The notes beneath the pieces were generated by a model. It was not told the DNA's origin. It saw only the letters and a list, made by a program, of their open reading frames with translations, and ran no database searches. 64,000 bases of DNA from Zanthoxylum bungeanum (taxonomy: Eukaryota; Streptophyta; Magnoliopsida; Sapindales; Rutaceae): positions 124,001 through 188,000 of the forward strand of contig SKCR01049635.1 of the NCBI GenBank assembly GCA_019454045.1. Reading direction: 5' to 3'. Both the position numbers and the translations under genes were made by a program. Shown one piece after another: positions 10,931 to 20,655 of this stretch (positions within the stretch are counted from its first letter, which is position 1; the number at the start of each line of letters is the position of its first letter).

Positions 10931-12313
10931 ATAATACTTACGACAATCAATACGCTTTTGTTTTTGTTGTCCGGGGCTTTAATAGGTTATGTGTACGCCT
11001 CTTCTGGGTTTACTGAGAATTGTAGTGTATTGTGTGTGATGTTAGGATGGAAGTATCACTTCAGTCATATGGAGATGATGATCACGCAGGGATACAGAAC
11101 TGGTACTCTTATATGCTGCAGCTATCGGGATAATATGACAAGGTCATGATTATCCGATTACAGAGACTAGTTGCTAGTGATCCGATATATGCTTCGTATG
11201 GAGCAGACACAATTCCTGCCCCAGGCCTAGAATGTGACATCCGATACTGGATCGTAATGCGCAAGACTTAATATACTATGCTTGATAATGATTATGTATT
11301 CCTTAAAAGAATATTTCTGGAGAATTGGGTAGACACGGTGCTTTACTAGAAGCTAACTATGTCTTGTAAATCGGTAAGAATGTGCTACTCGGTACGCACA
11401 TGTTCGGATAGTCCGACGACCGGATTTACTGCCAATATATCCAGAGATCTCATGGGTCGCTTCCCAAAGATTCACCGATGACATTTGACTTGAACAGAAT
11501 TAATCTGGGATTAATTATGAGAGAGAGAAAATTAATCTAGGATTAATTGCGGTAAGAATTTATCTGGGATAAAATTCGGATATAAGAGAGAGAACTATTA
11601 ATTTGGAATTAATCGATTAAATAATATATTGGATATATTAATTGAAATTAGATTTCAAATCGGAATTAAAATTGGATTTTAATTCGGGTGAACGAATTAA
11701 TTTAGAATTAATTCACAAACGACTTTCGTAATAATTTTGCGAGGCATTATTATTTAATTAAATTGGATTTAATTACGTCGCGACGAAAAATTTGTTTAAT
11801 CGGATTAAACGAACCCGAGTCCGTAGTGTGTTATGCAAGCCCACTTGAATTTTGAATTTAAAGTAGGGCCCACCAACTTACATCATTAGTCACCTTTTTG
11901 GTGATAGAAGTTGTTGGTGCATTTTGGTGGAAACTTGTAAAAAACATTTCCCTTTTGTAAGACATATACCAACTTTTGATTTGGTAATTGGTAATTGATT
12001 TTAGAAATCAAATACACAAAAAAAAATCTCTCTCTCCCTCTATTGCAATTGTCGTGACTCTCTCCCTCTCTTAGAGTTTTTGTTGCAAAAATTCTTGTGA
12101 GCTAGCACTTCAAAGAGTGAATCAAGGTGATAGGGAAACCAATTCATTGAGTTTGGAACACAAAGAAAAGCTTGGCGCTCTTCACCAACATACAAATTTT
12201 TGAAATCCATCATCCAAGCCAATCAATGTAAGTTTAATTCCGCAATCTTATTTTTGATTATTCACACACTAAATCTACTTAGAGATCCTTGTCTTGTTCT
12301 AGGAACACTAACA
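10931..12313 (+). mobile_element. Cop2 5' LTR, 5' end missing
   Basis: It matches the Cop2 3' LTR (27575-29449) from about position 483 onward and ends at GGAACACTAACA (12313). The first 480 bp were lost where Ath1 abuts. The dyad array occupies 11498-11810. Confidence 0.9.
11498..11810. repeat. Array of short dyads with 3-nt spacers in the Cop2 LTR
   Basis: About ten inverted repeats follow one another with arms of 6-10 bp around a 3-nt spacer. Examples are AATTAATC-TGG-GATTAATT (11498), the same with TAG (11530), ATTAATT-TGG-AATTAAT, AATATAT-TGG-ATATATT, TTGAAAT-TAG-ATTTCAA, GAATTAATT-TAG-AATTAATTC, TAATTAAAT-TGG-ATTTAATTA and GTTTAAT-CGG-ATTAAAC (11794-11810). All Copia LTRs of this type in the window carry the array; see findings. 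Confidence 0.9.
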
Positions 12314-12327
12314 ATGATATCAGAGAC
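12314..12327 (+). other. Cop2 primer-binding site (degenerate)
   Basis: ATGATATCAGAGAC follows the LTR end directly. Plant Copia elements normally have TGGTATCAGAGC, matching initiator tRNA-Met; this copy keeps ATCAGAG and has decayed elsewhere. Confidence 0.7.
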
Positions 12328-14461
12328 TTTTCTAAGCATGATTTAGTTTTAGGGTTTATATACTTTAATTTGGGGTTTTTGTGTTTGGAGCATGATTTCT
12401 CCAAATTGGTTGTTTGGTTGAGCTTGGATGATGATGAATTAGGTTTATGCATCTTAGGAATTGAGAAAATGAATTGGATAAAAATTTCCCTAATTTCCTT
12501 AAGCTTGGCCGAAACTACCCTAGCATGTATCATGGTGATTTTTTGAAAATTAGATAATTGGATGTGTTGTTGGCATGAAATGTATAATAGATGTTGATTT
12601 AATTGGATTGAAATCAAATTGTGTGATAATTTCTTGTCAAAAACCCTGAGCATGATAAGCATGTATAGATTGATTTTAATTCAATTGTGTTGGGCATGAA
12701 TTGAATATATTAAAGCATGATTAATTAGTTTAATTGATGTTTTGGAAATATTGGTTTAACTAATTAATTATGGAAATTACACTTTAATTAATTAATATGA
12801 TATTTAGAATATTATGTTAATAATAAAATTAGTCTTTAAATTGGATTGGGCTAATATTGTTGTATTTGGGCTTAATGGGCTCGGTTGGGCCAAACTTGGT
12901 TTAAGACAATTGGATTGGATCCAAATTGGGCCTAAAACCATTCCATAAAGTCCAAATATAATAATTGGGCCTTGGAATTTGGGTTTGATCCATATTGGCC
13001 AAAGCCCATGCCTTAAGAATTAATTAAAAGCCCATTGGACTTCAATTAAATTGACATTGGATGTTAATTGGGCCTTTGAGACCCATTAAGATTGGATTTA
13101 GAATCTAAGTCTAAAAGACACATAAATAAGTGTAATGATTTAATTTGGAATTAAATTAGAATTAGTATTGAATACAAATTAAATTGGATTTAAAAAAAAT
13201 TGTAGTTCGATATAATTCAAGAATACGTACTTTGAGTATTTATTCTTAAACGAGTTGGACTCGCGCAAATCAAATCGTTGTTTGAACATTAGATGATCAT
13301 TAATTCAAAGATTAATTAATTGGATTAGATTGATTGAATAACATGCTTTGTGTGAATACATGGATGTATTGTATGAATAATGTATATCAGATGGATATTA
13401 GAAGGGTGAGGGCAATTTTGGAAATTATTGTAATAAATTTAGAATTTATTAAATTAGACCTGTGTGTCCAGCCTATTATCTCTATTCTCTTTGTACTTCT
13501 CTTCTTACCAATTCCCCTCAATGCAAATGAGGTTTCTTTATTGTATTATGTAATTGGGTAGAAGTAAGAATATTGCTAGCGGGAGATAGGAAAATGAGAG
13601 ATTTATTCTAGGAACAAATTGTTACATATCCATCCGCATATCATTATTAATTTATTTCGTGCCTTATTATGCTTTTAGAATGCATGCTTAAGGGTGTATG
13701 ATGAGACCTAATCAAAGATAATAAATTGGTTGCCAATTTATGCAAAAAAACCCTCAATCAAATATTAAGCGTTTTTCCTTCCATTGAGTGGTTCTTTCTC
13801 AAGATCCAAGATTGGCATTGGTTTGTTGGCCAAAGTCAAGATCAATGTCCATCGCAGATGTTTTTGAACCACGAAGGCTTTGTTACATATCGCATGTCTT
13901 GGGCAGTTGTGACTTGTTGGCCAAAGTCAAGGTCACTTCTATACATCGATGTGGATTACGAAGTTTTCCCACTGTTAATGGGTCGCGCTTAACTGGAATC
14001 ATTAAGCTTGTTGAGCCAAAGCCAAGGCTTAGTTGATTCAGATGAAGAAGTTAGGAAATATATTGGATATATTTACATATATTGGATATATGTTTCGGAT
14101 TTGGAGGTCCACCTACCAGATCTAGGAATTGGATGGGATCCAATTGATCTTAGAGATCTACCTAGTTAAGTTTCATACAGCTTGTTGGCCAAAGTCAAGG
14201 TTGTGTGTTATTTAACGGGATCCTAGCCCACTAGGAAACTAGGTTTCCCGAGTACTCAACAGAGGGTTAGAGGCTCGCCGAAAAATAGTGGGAGGCCAGT
14301 ATTAAATTTGCAATTTCGTTTAATACTTTCCAAACACGCGCTTTCAAATTATTTTCGTCATTATATATTTATATTAGTTGGACTAATATTTTATTGTTTT
14401 CTTTTAACAGTTGGACTGTACCTGAAATTGTTAATTGAATAGTTAAACTATTGCGATTAAG
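12328..14461 (+). other. Cop2 long untranslated leader
   Basis: The leader is about 2.1 kb, long for a Copia element. It has no gene-like frame. It contains a TTGGGCC-rich, AT-rich half (12800-13100), then three copies of TTGGCCAAAGTCAAG (13827, 13918, 14185) plus a degenerate fourth (14016). The end (14225-14300) matches the Cop1 and Cop4 leaders. The frames at 12289-12546, 13334-13561 and 13726-14036 are not conserved as proteins. Confidence 0.75.
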
Positions 14462-15268
14462 ATGGCTAAAAAGATCAACGTTAGGGACATTATCATGGGC
14501 GAAAATGTCTTTAACAGGGTGAACTTTCCTGACTGGGATATGAACCTCAGGATTGTCCTGGGGGCTGAGAAGATGCTCTATACGATAGAGAGACCTCTTG
14601 GGCCTAAGCCCGGAATTGAGCAGCCACTTGAGCTTGAGCTTTGGAAGACTCACAGTGATGACAATTCAACTGCTCAATCCGTCATGCTTGCTGCAATGAC
14701 CCCACAATTTCGTCATCAAAACAAGGTATTGGATCCCCACGAAATGATGTTGAAATTGAGGGACCTTCACCGATCTAACCTTAGATCGCAGAAGTATGAG
14801 TTGCAGAAGAAGCTCTTTCGCTCTCGTATGTCAGAGGGTACATCTGTTGAGCACTATGTGTCACAGATGATTGCTGACATCGAACAAATTGGTCAGCTAG
14901 GCATAACCTTTGAGGCTGAGATTTCTATAGATTTGATTTTACAGTCTCTTCCTGACAGCTGGAGCGGGTTCATCATGAACTATAATATGATGAACCAAGA
15001 AAAGACTCTTGGAGAGTTGATGGCAATGCTGAAAGAGGCAGAAAATGAGTTTTTAAAGGGCAAGAAGCGCGAGGCGCACTTCGATTCGACATCTCAAAAT
15101 GCCAGAGCTTGTCCAAAGGGTTCTGGAGGTGTGAAGAAGAAGAAGAGAAAGGGAAAGGCCAAATCATCAAAGTCTTCTGGGAAGGAAAAAGACAAATCTC
15201 AAGATGTCTGCCTACAGTGTGGAAAACGGGGTCACTAGAAGCGTGACTGCCGTGAGTACAAGGCGCAC
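14462..15268 (+). pseudogene. Cop2 gag, nearly intact
   Basis: The ATG at 14462 opens MAKKINVRDIIMGENVFNR and the frame runs 258 codons. The middle is the retrotransposon gag helix-rich domain (residues ~60-190, with LRDLHRSNLRSQKYELQ and LILQSLPDSWSGFI). A basic KKKKRKGKAKSSKSS stretch follows, then a zinc knuckle (CLQCGKRGH) is interrupted by TAG at 15236-15238 before KRDC. In Cop5 the same position is Trp, so one G-to-A change ended the frame. Gag packages element RNA into cytoplasmic particles. This is the best Copia gag in the window and was functional until recently. Confidence 0.9.
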
Positions 15269-17844
15269 ATGAAGGAAGTGAAGGCGGGCAAGGCTCCGAC
15301 TTCAGGTATGTTTGTTATTGAAATAAACATGTCTACTTCTAGTTTAAAAAATTGGATTTTTGATTCTGGTTGTGGTACTCATATATGTACTGATGTACAT
15401 GATCTGCAGATTAGTAGGAGACTGGCTTCAGGAGAGATCGACCTCCGAGTTGGAAAAGGGACTAGAGTCGCCGTTTTGGCTGTTGGGACCTATATTTTGG
15501 AACTACCCTCGGGGCATGTACTTACTTTATCAGACTGTTATTATGTACCTAGTTTGACTAGAAACATTTTATATGTATCTTGTTTGACCCAATGTGGGTA
15601 TACTTTTGTATTCATAAACACATGGTGTTTTGTTTATAAAAATGATTTTGAGATATGCAGTGCTGATGTTAATAATGGTCTTTATATTTTGAATATAAAT
15701 CAATCTCAAACATATAACATGACAAACAAAAGGCTCAAAATGAGTAAAATAGATGAAACTTATCTGTGGCATTGTCGTCTGGGACACATGAACAAGACTC
15801 GTATATCCACACTTTCGAAGAGTGTATACTTAGACGGATTTGATAAAAATTCATATGACGTCTGCGAATCTTGTTTATTAGGAAAGATTCATAAAACACC
15901 TTTTAGCGGTAAAGGTGTTCGGAAAATTATGGTTATGTGTATCTAATGAGACACAAGTCGGAAAATTTTGAGAAATTCAATGAGTTTCGACACAAAGTAG
16001 AAAAACAGACCGGTAAAAGTATTAAAACATTGCGGTCGGACCGCGATGGAGAATACTTGAGCAATGAGTTTCTTGATTACCTGAAAGAGTATGGTATTCT
16101 TTCACAGTGGACTCCTCCCGGAACACCTCAATGAAATGGTGTGTCCGAACGGAGAAACCAAACTTTGTTGGACATGGTAAGGTCAATGATGAGTCGCACA
16201 GAGCTACCAATTTCCTTATGTGGATATGCATTGAACAGTGCAATACTTATTTTGAATAAGGTTCCGTCAAAGTTTGTTCAACAGACTCCATATGAAATAT
16301 GGACAGGAAGGAAACCGATTTCTCATTCCTGAAGATTTGGGGATGCTTGGAATACGTTAAACGTTTGGATGGTACCAAACTAGAACCCAAATCGGATAAG
16401 TGCCTATTTGTAGGTTATCCTAGGGAAACCAAAGGATATTACTTCTACAACCCACAAAAGAACAAGGTATTTGTTGCTCTACATGAGGTCTTCCTCGAAA
16501 AGGAATTCCTAAATGCAGTGGTAAATGGGTGGAAAGTAGAACTCGATGAAAATCGGAGTGATACTGTTTCTGGCACCGATTCCTTAACGGAACATGAATA
16601 GTTCATCAGAGATGAGACTGTACTATAATCTTCTGATACACAAGAAATGCGTAGATCGGAGAGAGTCAGAAAATAACCTGAGAGGTACGGGTTTGTGATC
16701 TCACCTCATGTGGATATTAATCTTATTGAGGATAATGAGCAGGCTATATATGAAGAAGCGATACAAGGTATCGACTCCACTTTATGGCAAGATGCCATGA
16801 AGTCCAAAATGGATTCCATGTATACCAACCACGTCTGGGCACTGGTTGATGCACCAGATGGCGTAAAGCCGGTTGGTTGTAAATGGGTCTTCAAGAAGAA
16901 GACTGACATGGATGGAAACATACAAACGTACAAGGTAGGCTTGTAGCGAAAGGGTATCGTCAATGACATGGTGTCGATTACGATGAAATTTTTTCACCTG
17001 TTGCCATGATTAAATCCATTCGGATAATGCTTGCTATTACTGCATATTTCAATTATGAAATATGGCAGATGAACGTCAAATCTGCTTTCCTTAAAGGAAA
17101 CCTTTTGGAGGATGTTTATATGCAATAGCCTGACGGTTTTGTCGTACCAAAACATGCAAACAAGGTTTGCAAGTTAAATCAATCCATTTATGGATTGAAG
17201 CAATTATCGCGTTCTTGGAACCAATGTCTTGATGAGATCATAAAAGAATATGATTTCATTCAAAATGAAGATGATTCTTGTGTATATAAGAAGGTCAGTA
17301 GGAGCGCACTAACATTCATTGTCCTTTACATTGATGATGTATTGCTTATTGCCAATGACATTCCCATGCTACAATCGGTGAAAGCTTGGCTTTCATTAAA
17401 ATTCTCCCTGAAAGATCTCGGAGAAGCAGCCTTTATTCGGGAATAAGGATCTACTGGGATAGATCTAGAAAGCTGCTTGGACTCTCCCAGAGCTCGTACT
17501 TTGACAAAGTGTTGAAGAGATTCAACATGGATCAGTCTAAGAGGGGACTGCTGCCAGCGTCATATGAAGTCTCTCTATCTAAGGACATGTGTCCTAAAAC
17601 TAAAGATGAGAGAGATAACATGAGTCAGATCCTGTTCGCTTCTGCTGTCGGATCGATCGTGTATGCCATGATATGTATGCGACCTGATGTCTCATACGCT
17701 TTGAGCATGTGCAGTCGCTATCAGGCTGATCCAGGTGATGGTCACTGGGTTGCGGTTAAAAACATTCTTAAGTATCTTAGACGAACTAAGGATGCTTTCT
17801 TAGTCTATGGAGATGGAGAACTTGAGGTGACTGGATTCACCGAC
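15269..17844 (+). pseudogene. Cop2 pol, 5' part (protease, integrase, RT, start of RNase H)
   Basis: The protease active-site region is WIFDSGCGTHICT (about 15353). The pre-integrase zinc domain ends CRLGHMNKTR...CESCLLGK (about 15770-15885). A deletion then joins FSGKG to MVMCI near 15920, removing the integrase residues that Cop5 keeps (HSDLYGP to FTDDAS), including catalytic Asp. The integrase resumes at 15937 ([12 protein letters not shown]). Stops lie at 16132 and 16944, and a frameshift at about 16310. RT contains YIDDVLL (about 17325). RNase H starts at about 17400 and is cut after GFTD by Tat1. It cannot act as a polyprotein. Confidence 0.9.
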
Positions 17845-18334
17845 TGTAGACAGCAGAAACTGACGATGTTGTTCTAGGCTCGCGGCCTAGTTGGGAGTAC
17901 GAAATAACATGGAGTCGCCACCCGGTGTGAACCGGGACAAAGATTTAAGGCCGCACTCACCCCTCGCAAGGGAAGACCTCAAACCGTTGGGTTCGGAATG
18001 GTCCCTTACTTATGTCACTTGTGATGATATGATTTGTGCAATGAATTAATCAAGTCTACTCAATAATCATGCTCAAGGATACTTAGATCTAATCATGCTT
18101 TCATCCAAATAACTCCACGTAATGTAACACAACGAGCATATTGAGCCATTAAATCAACATGTATAAATCATTATCCTAACACATCATAAACTAATAATAT
18201 GCATAAGGAACAACCTAAATATGCTTTAACAAATAAATAACAAACTAAATTATACCATGCTTTAAATAATAAACGAATAACCTAAAGACTATAACATGCT
18301 CAAATACAAATTTGGATGAGACGAGATACGTGCA

Positions 18335-18442
18335 TCTTAAGTGGTACATGTCATTGTATCCCGAGGGCAGACCATACTACCGTCCATTCGGAATCGGCTA
18401 TGGAATTTACGTCCGAGTTTCCATCCGATATACCACAAAAGG
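18335..18442 (-). other. Structured 96-bp block, copy A (Tat1 3' LTR)
   Basis: The core 18341-18436 opens GTGGTA and closes TACCAC, which pair. Two A's on each side form an internal loop, and outer TCTT (18335-18338) pairs with AAGG (18439-18442), one pair being G-U. Inside, ATCGG plus ATGGAA (18393-18405) pair with TTCCAT plus CCGAT (18419-18429). Four more copies are at 25670, 32072, 62589 and 63501. The two overlapping plus-strand frames here are a side effect of high sequence conservation. Function unknown. Confidence 0.75.
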
Positions 18443-19256
18443 GAACATATATCCCGCTCATCCAACAATCACATCATGCCTCAAACGACTCTCATGCAAT
18501 TATATACCAAAATAAATAAAATAAAAATAAAGAAGATAAGTAAAAAGGGTGCCCTCAGGTCTAACCTCTTTTGTCGTCTCAAGAAAGGGCGTTACACGTC
18601 CGTTGGAAGGGAGATTGATCCAATGCTTTTCCGATTTGTCTACTCAACGTCTTTCCTCGCTGCTTTGATGCTCGGGCTGCTGTTTCAAGTCCGTTTTGCT
18701 GCTGTTTCGCTGCTACGTTTCAGGTCACTGTTTTGGTGATTTAGTGGACTGTTTTGGGCGATTTGGAGGGCTTAAGGGTTGCGGTTTCCTAAGGTATTCT
18801 AGGGGAACTCTATGCAGATTTTTAGGATGGTGTCTAGGTGATTTTAGGACTGTTTTGTGGGCTATGGACGCAACAAAAACTGACCAGAACAGAAGGTGAA
18901 CTGCGGCAGTTCACAGGTGCAGTGAGGGCGTTTTAGTGGCTACTTTGGGCGCTGAATTGGGGCTATGAATGGGGGTATTTTGTGCGACCTTGGGGCTGTA
19001 TTAGAGGCTTATTTTAAGGTGTTTTAGGGCTGTGAATGGTGGCTGGAACTCGGCAATGGAGGGCTGTGTTTCAGGCTTGGGCGTGAGAGGGGATTGGTGA
19101 AGAAGAGGAGATGCGGCAATGGAGGTGTCTTGGTTTGGTGTTGCGGCAATGGAGGCTTTAAGGAGGGCTTTGGGCGTGTGATGGAGGCTTCAAAAAGTGC
19201 TTGGACGTGCTTGATAGAGGGATATGTGCTAGGGTTTGAATGGGTGGTGAAGGCTT

Positions 19257-19267
19257 CTTTTTATAGG
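19257..19267 (-). promoter_or_regulatory. TATA box of the Tat1 3' LTR
   Basis: The minus strand reads CCTATAAAAAG, a strong plant TATA match, repeated exactly in the other LTR at 26586-26596. Transcription should start near 19230 and run toward lower coordinates, placing the 96-bp block in the transcribed LTR leader. Confidence 0.65.
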
Positions 19268-19980
19268 CAAAGAGAGGAGACTTTCCTTATTAGATTAGGA
19301 AAGAATCTCCTAATTGGTGTCTAACAAGGAATAGATCTCCTAATTGGGATTTGTGATTGGATTTGATCTGGTAAGGATTTGATTTGATTTCTTCTAATTA
19401 GGAATGGATTTTATTTGATTTAAACATGTGATAAATATGCATTTACCTATTTAGAAGGCATTTGGGCGTGAATCACTCTCCCTTGGGCATGGATTTGGTT
19501 TGACTTGGTTTGATTTGGGTATTTGGGTTTGGTTTGGGTTTGGTAGGTGGTCTATGGGGGTTTTGGGCCTAAGATGAGCTTTGAAACGGAAGTCCAACAA
19601 ACAACCGAAGCTAAACAACGAGGTTAAATCCAAGGAAAATTCCATTTTCCAACTTTACCCTTCCAACGTCCGTTTCCCGCGACTTTCATGACTAAAGAGG
19701 TAGTTGCCTGCATATGAGACTCATCATTGGGCTAATGTGTAAAAATGCAATGCCTACAGTCGCCCCCACTTTGATGGGACTTGTGCAGTGTGTGACAATG
19801 ACAATCTTATCAAAGTACATGCAATGCATTTTCACTTACCTGGCTCGCCAGCTGCCACCTGATTTGCCTGCTGTTTCGAACTGAGTTGATTGTGCGATGG
19901 GTACCTCGACCCTGGGACGCATCCCGGAACTGCTAATGACAACTGGGGCACCTCGACCCTCGAACTGATGATGTACTGGG

Positions 19981-20522
19981 CACCTCGACCCTGGGTACGC
20001 ATCTCGACCCGGAACTACAAACGACAACGGGGGCACGCATCTCGACCCTGGGCACGCATCTCGACCCAATACCGCTGACAATAGGGACCTCGCCCTGAAT
20101 ATGATGATGTAGTGGGCACCTCGACCCTGGGTACGCATCTCGACCCGGAACTACAAACGACAACGGGGGCACGCATCTCGACCCTGGGCACGCATCTCGA
20201 CCCAATACCGCTGACAATATGGACCTCGCCCTGAATATGATGATGTAGTGGGCTTCGCCCCTGGGCACGCATCTCGACCCGGAACTACAAACGACAACGG
20301 GGGCACGCATCTCGACCCTGGGCACGCATCTCGACCCAATACCGCTGACAATAGGGACCTTGCCCTGAATATGATGATGTAGTGGGCACCTCGACCCTGG
20401 GCACGCATCTCGACCCGGAACTACAAATGAAAATGGGGGCACGCATCTCGACCCTGGGCACACATCTCGACCCAATACCGCTGACAATAGGGACCTCGCC
20501 CTGAATATGATGATGTAGTGAG
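19981..20522 (-). repeat. 136-bp minisatellite in the Tat1 3' region (four copies)
   Basis: Units start at 19981, 20117, 20253 and 20387 (periods 136, 136, 134 and 136). Each contains two or three copies of ACGCATCTCGACCC and a GAATATGATGATGTAGTG end. The array lies between integrase and the 3' LTR. Plant Tat-lineage elements are known to carry variable tandem repeats there. Long open frames across it only reflect the repeat (a stop-free GC-rich unit) and should not be called genes. Confidence 0.93.
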
Positions 20523-20655
20523 CTTCGCCCCTAGACTGATACTGATATGGGCCTCGCCCCCAGACTGATGCTGATTATGGGCCTTGCCCCCAGACTGATA
20601 CTGATGTGGGCCTCGCCCCGAACTGATGTGGGCCTCGCCCTCAAACAGATACTGA
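20523..20655 (-). repeat. Short GGGCCTCGCCCC repeats beside the minisatellite
   Basis: Roughly 30-bp units of GGGCCTCGCCC followed by CAGACTGATACTGAT recur about five times, a different period from the neighbouring array but sharing its CTCGCCC word. Similar words reappear at 21555 and 21640. Confidence 0.8.

Larger units (their letters stand above)
17845..19758 (-). mobile_element. Tat1 3' LTR, 1,914 bp
   Basis: The LTR starts TGTAGACAGC and ends GCCTACA in plus-strand reading, and pairs with the equal-length LTR at 25174-27087. The two copies differ at only a small number of sites by eye, so the insertion is young. The outer flank CCGAC (17840-17844) repeats at 27088-27092. The inner flank (19759-19778) is CCCCCAC-rich, which on the minus strand is the polypurine tract AAAGTGGGGGCGAC. 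The 96-bp structured block lies at 18341-18436. Confidence 0.96.

Noticed and set aside
18341..18436. 96-bp block as a hammerhead or twister ribozyme
   Set aside because: I looked for the CUGAUGA/GAAA hammerhead core and the twister conserved loops on both strands and did not find them; a new fold remains possible.
18341..18436. 96-bp block as a SINE or tRNA gene
   Set aside because: No Pol III B box (GGTTCGANTCC), no poly(A) tail and no target duplications were seen around the copies.
18312..18515. Conserved protein-like frames over the 96-bp block (YRPYYRPFGIGYGIYVRV type)
   Set aside because: Overlapping frames are open in more than one phase, the element is on the other strand, and changes between copies preserve base pairing rather than codons.
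19836..20487. Long minus-strand frames (up to 184 codons) with repeated GSRCVPRVEMRAP-type peptide
   Set aside because: They lie wholly in the 136-bp minisatellite and short repeats; the unit length is not a multiple of three and frames overlap each other, so they are by-products of a stop-poor GC-rich repeat.
19981..20522. CRISPR-like array
   Set aside because: The units are contiguous 136-bp repeats with no unique spacers, inside a plant retrotransposon.
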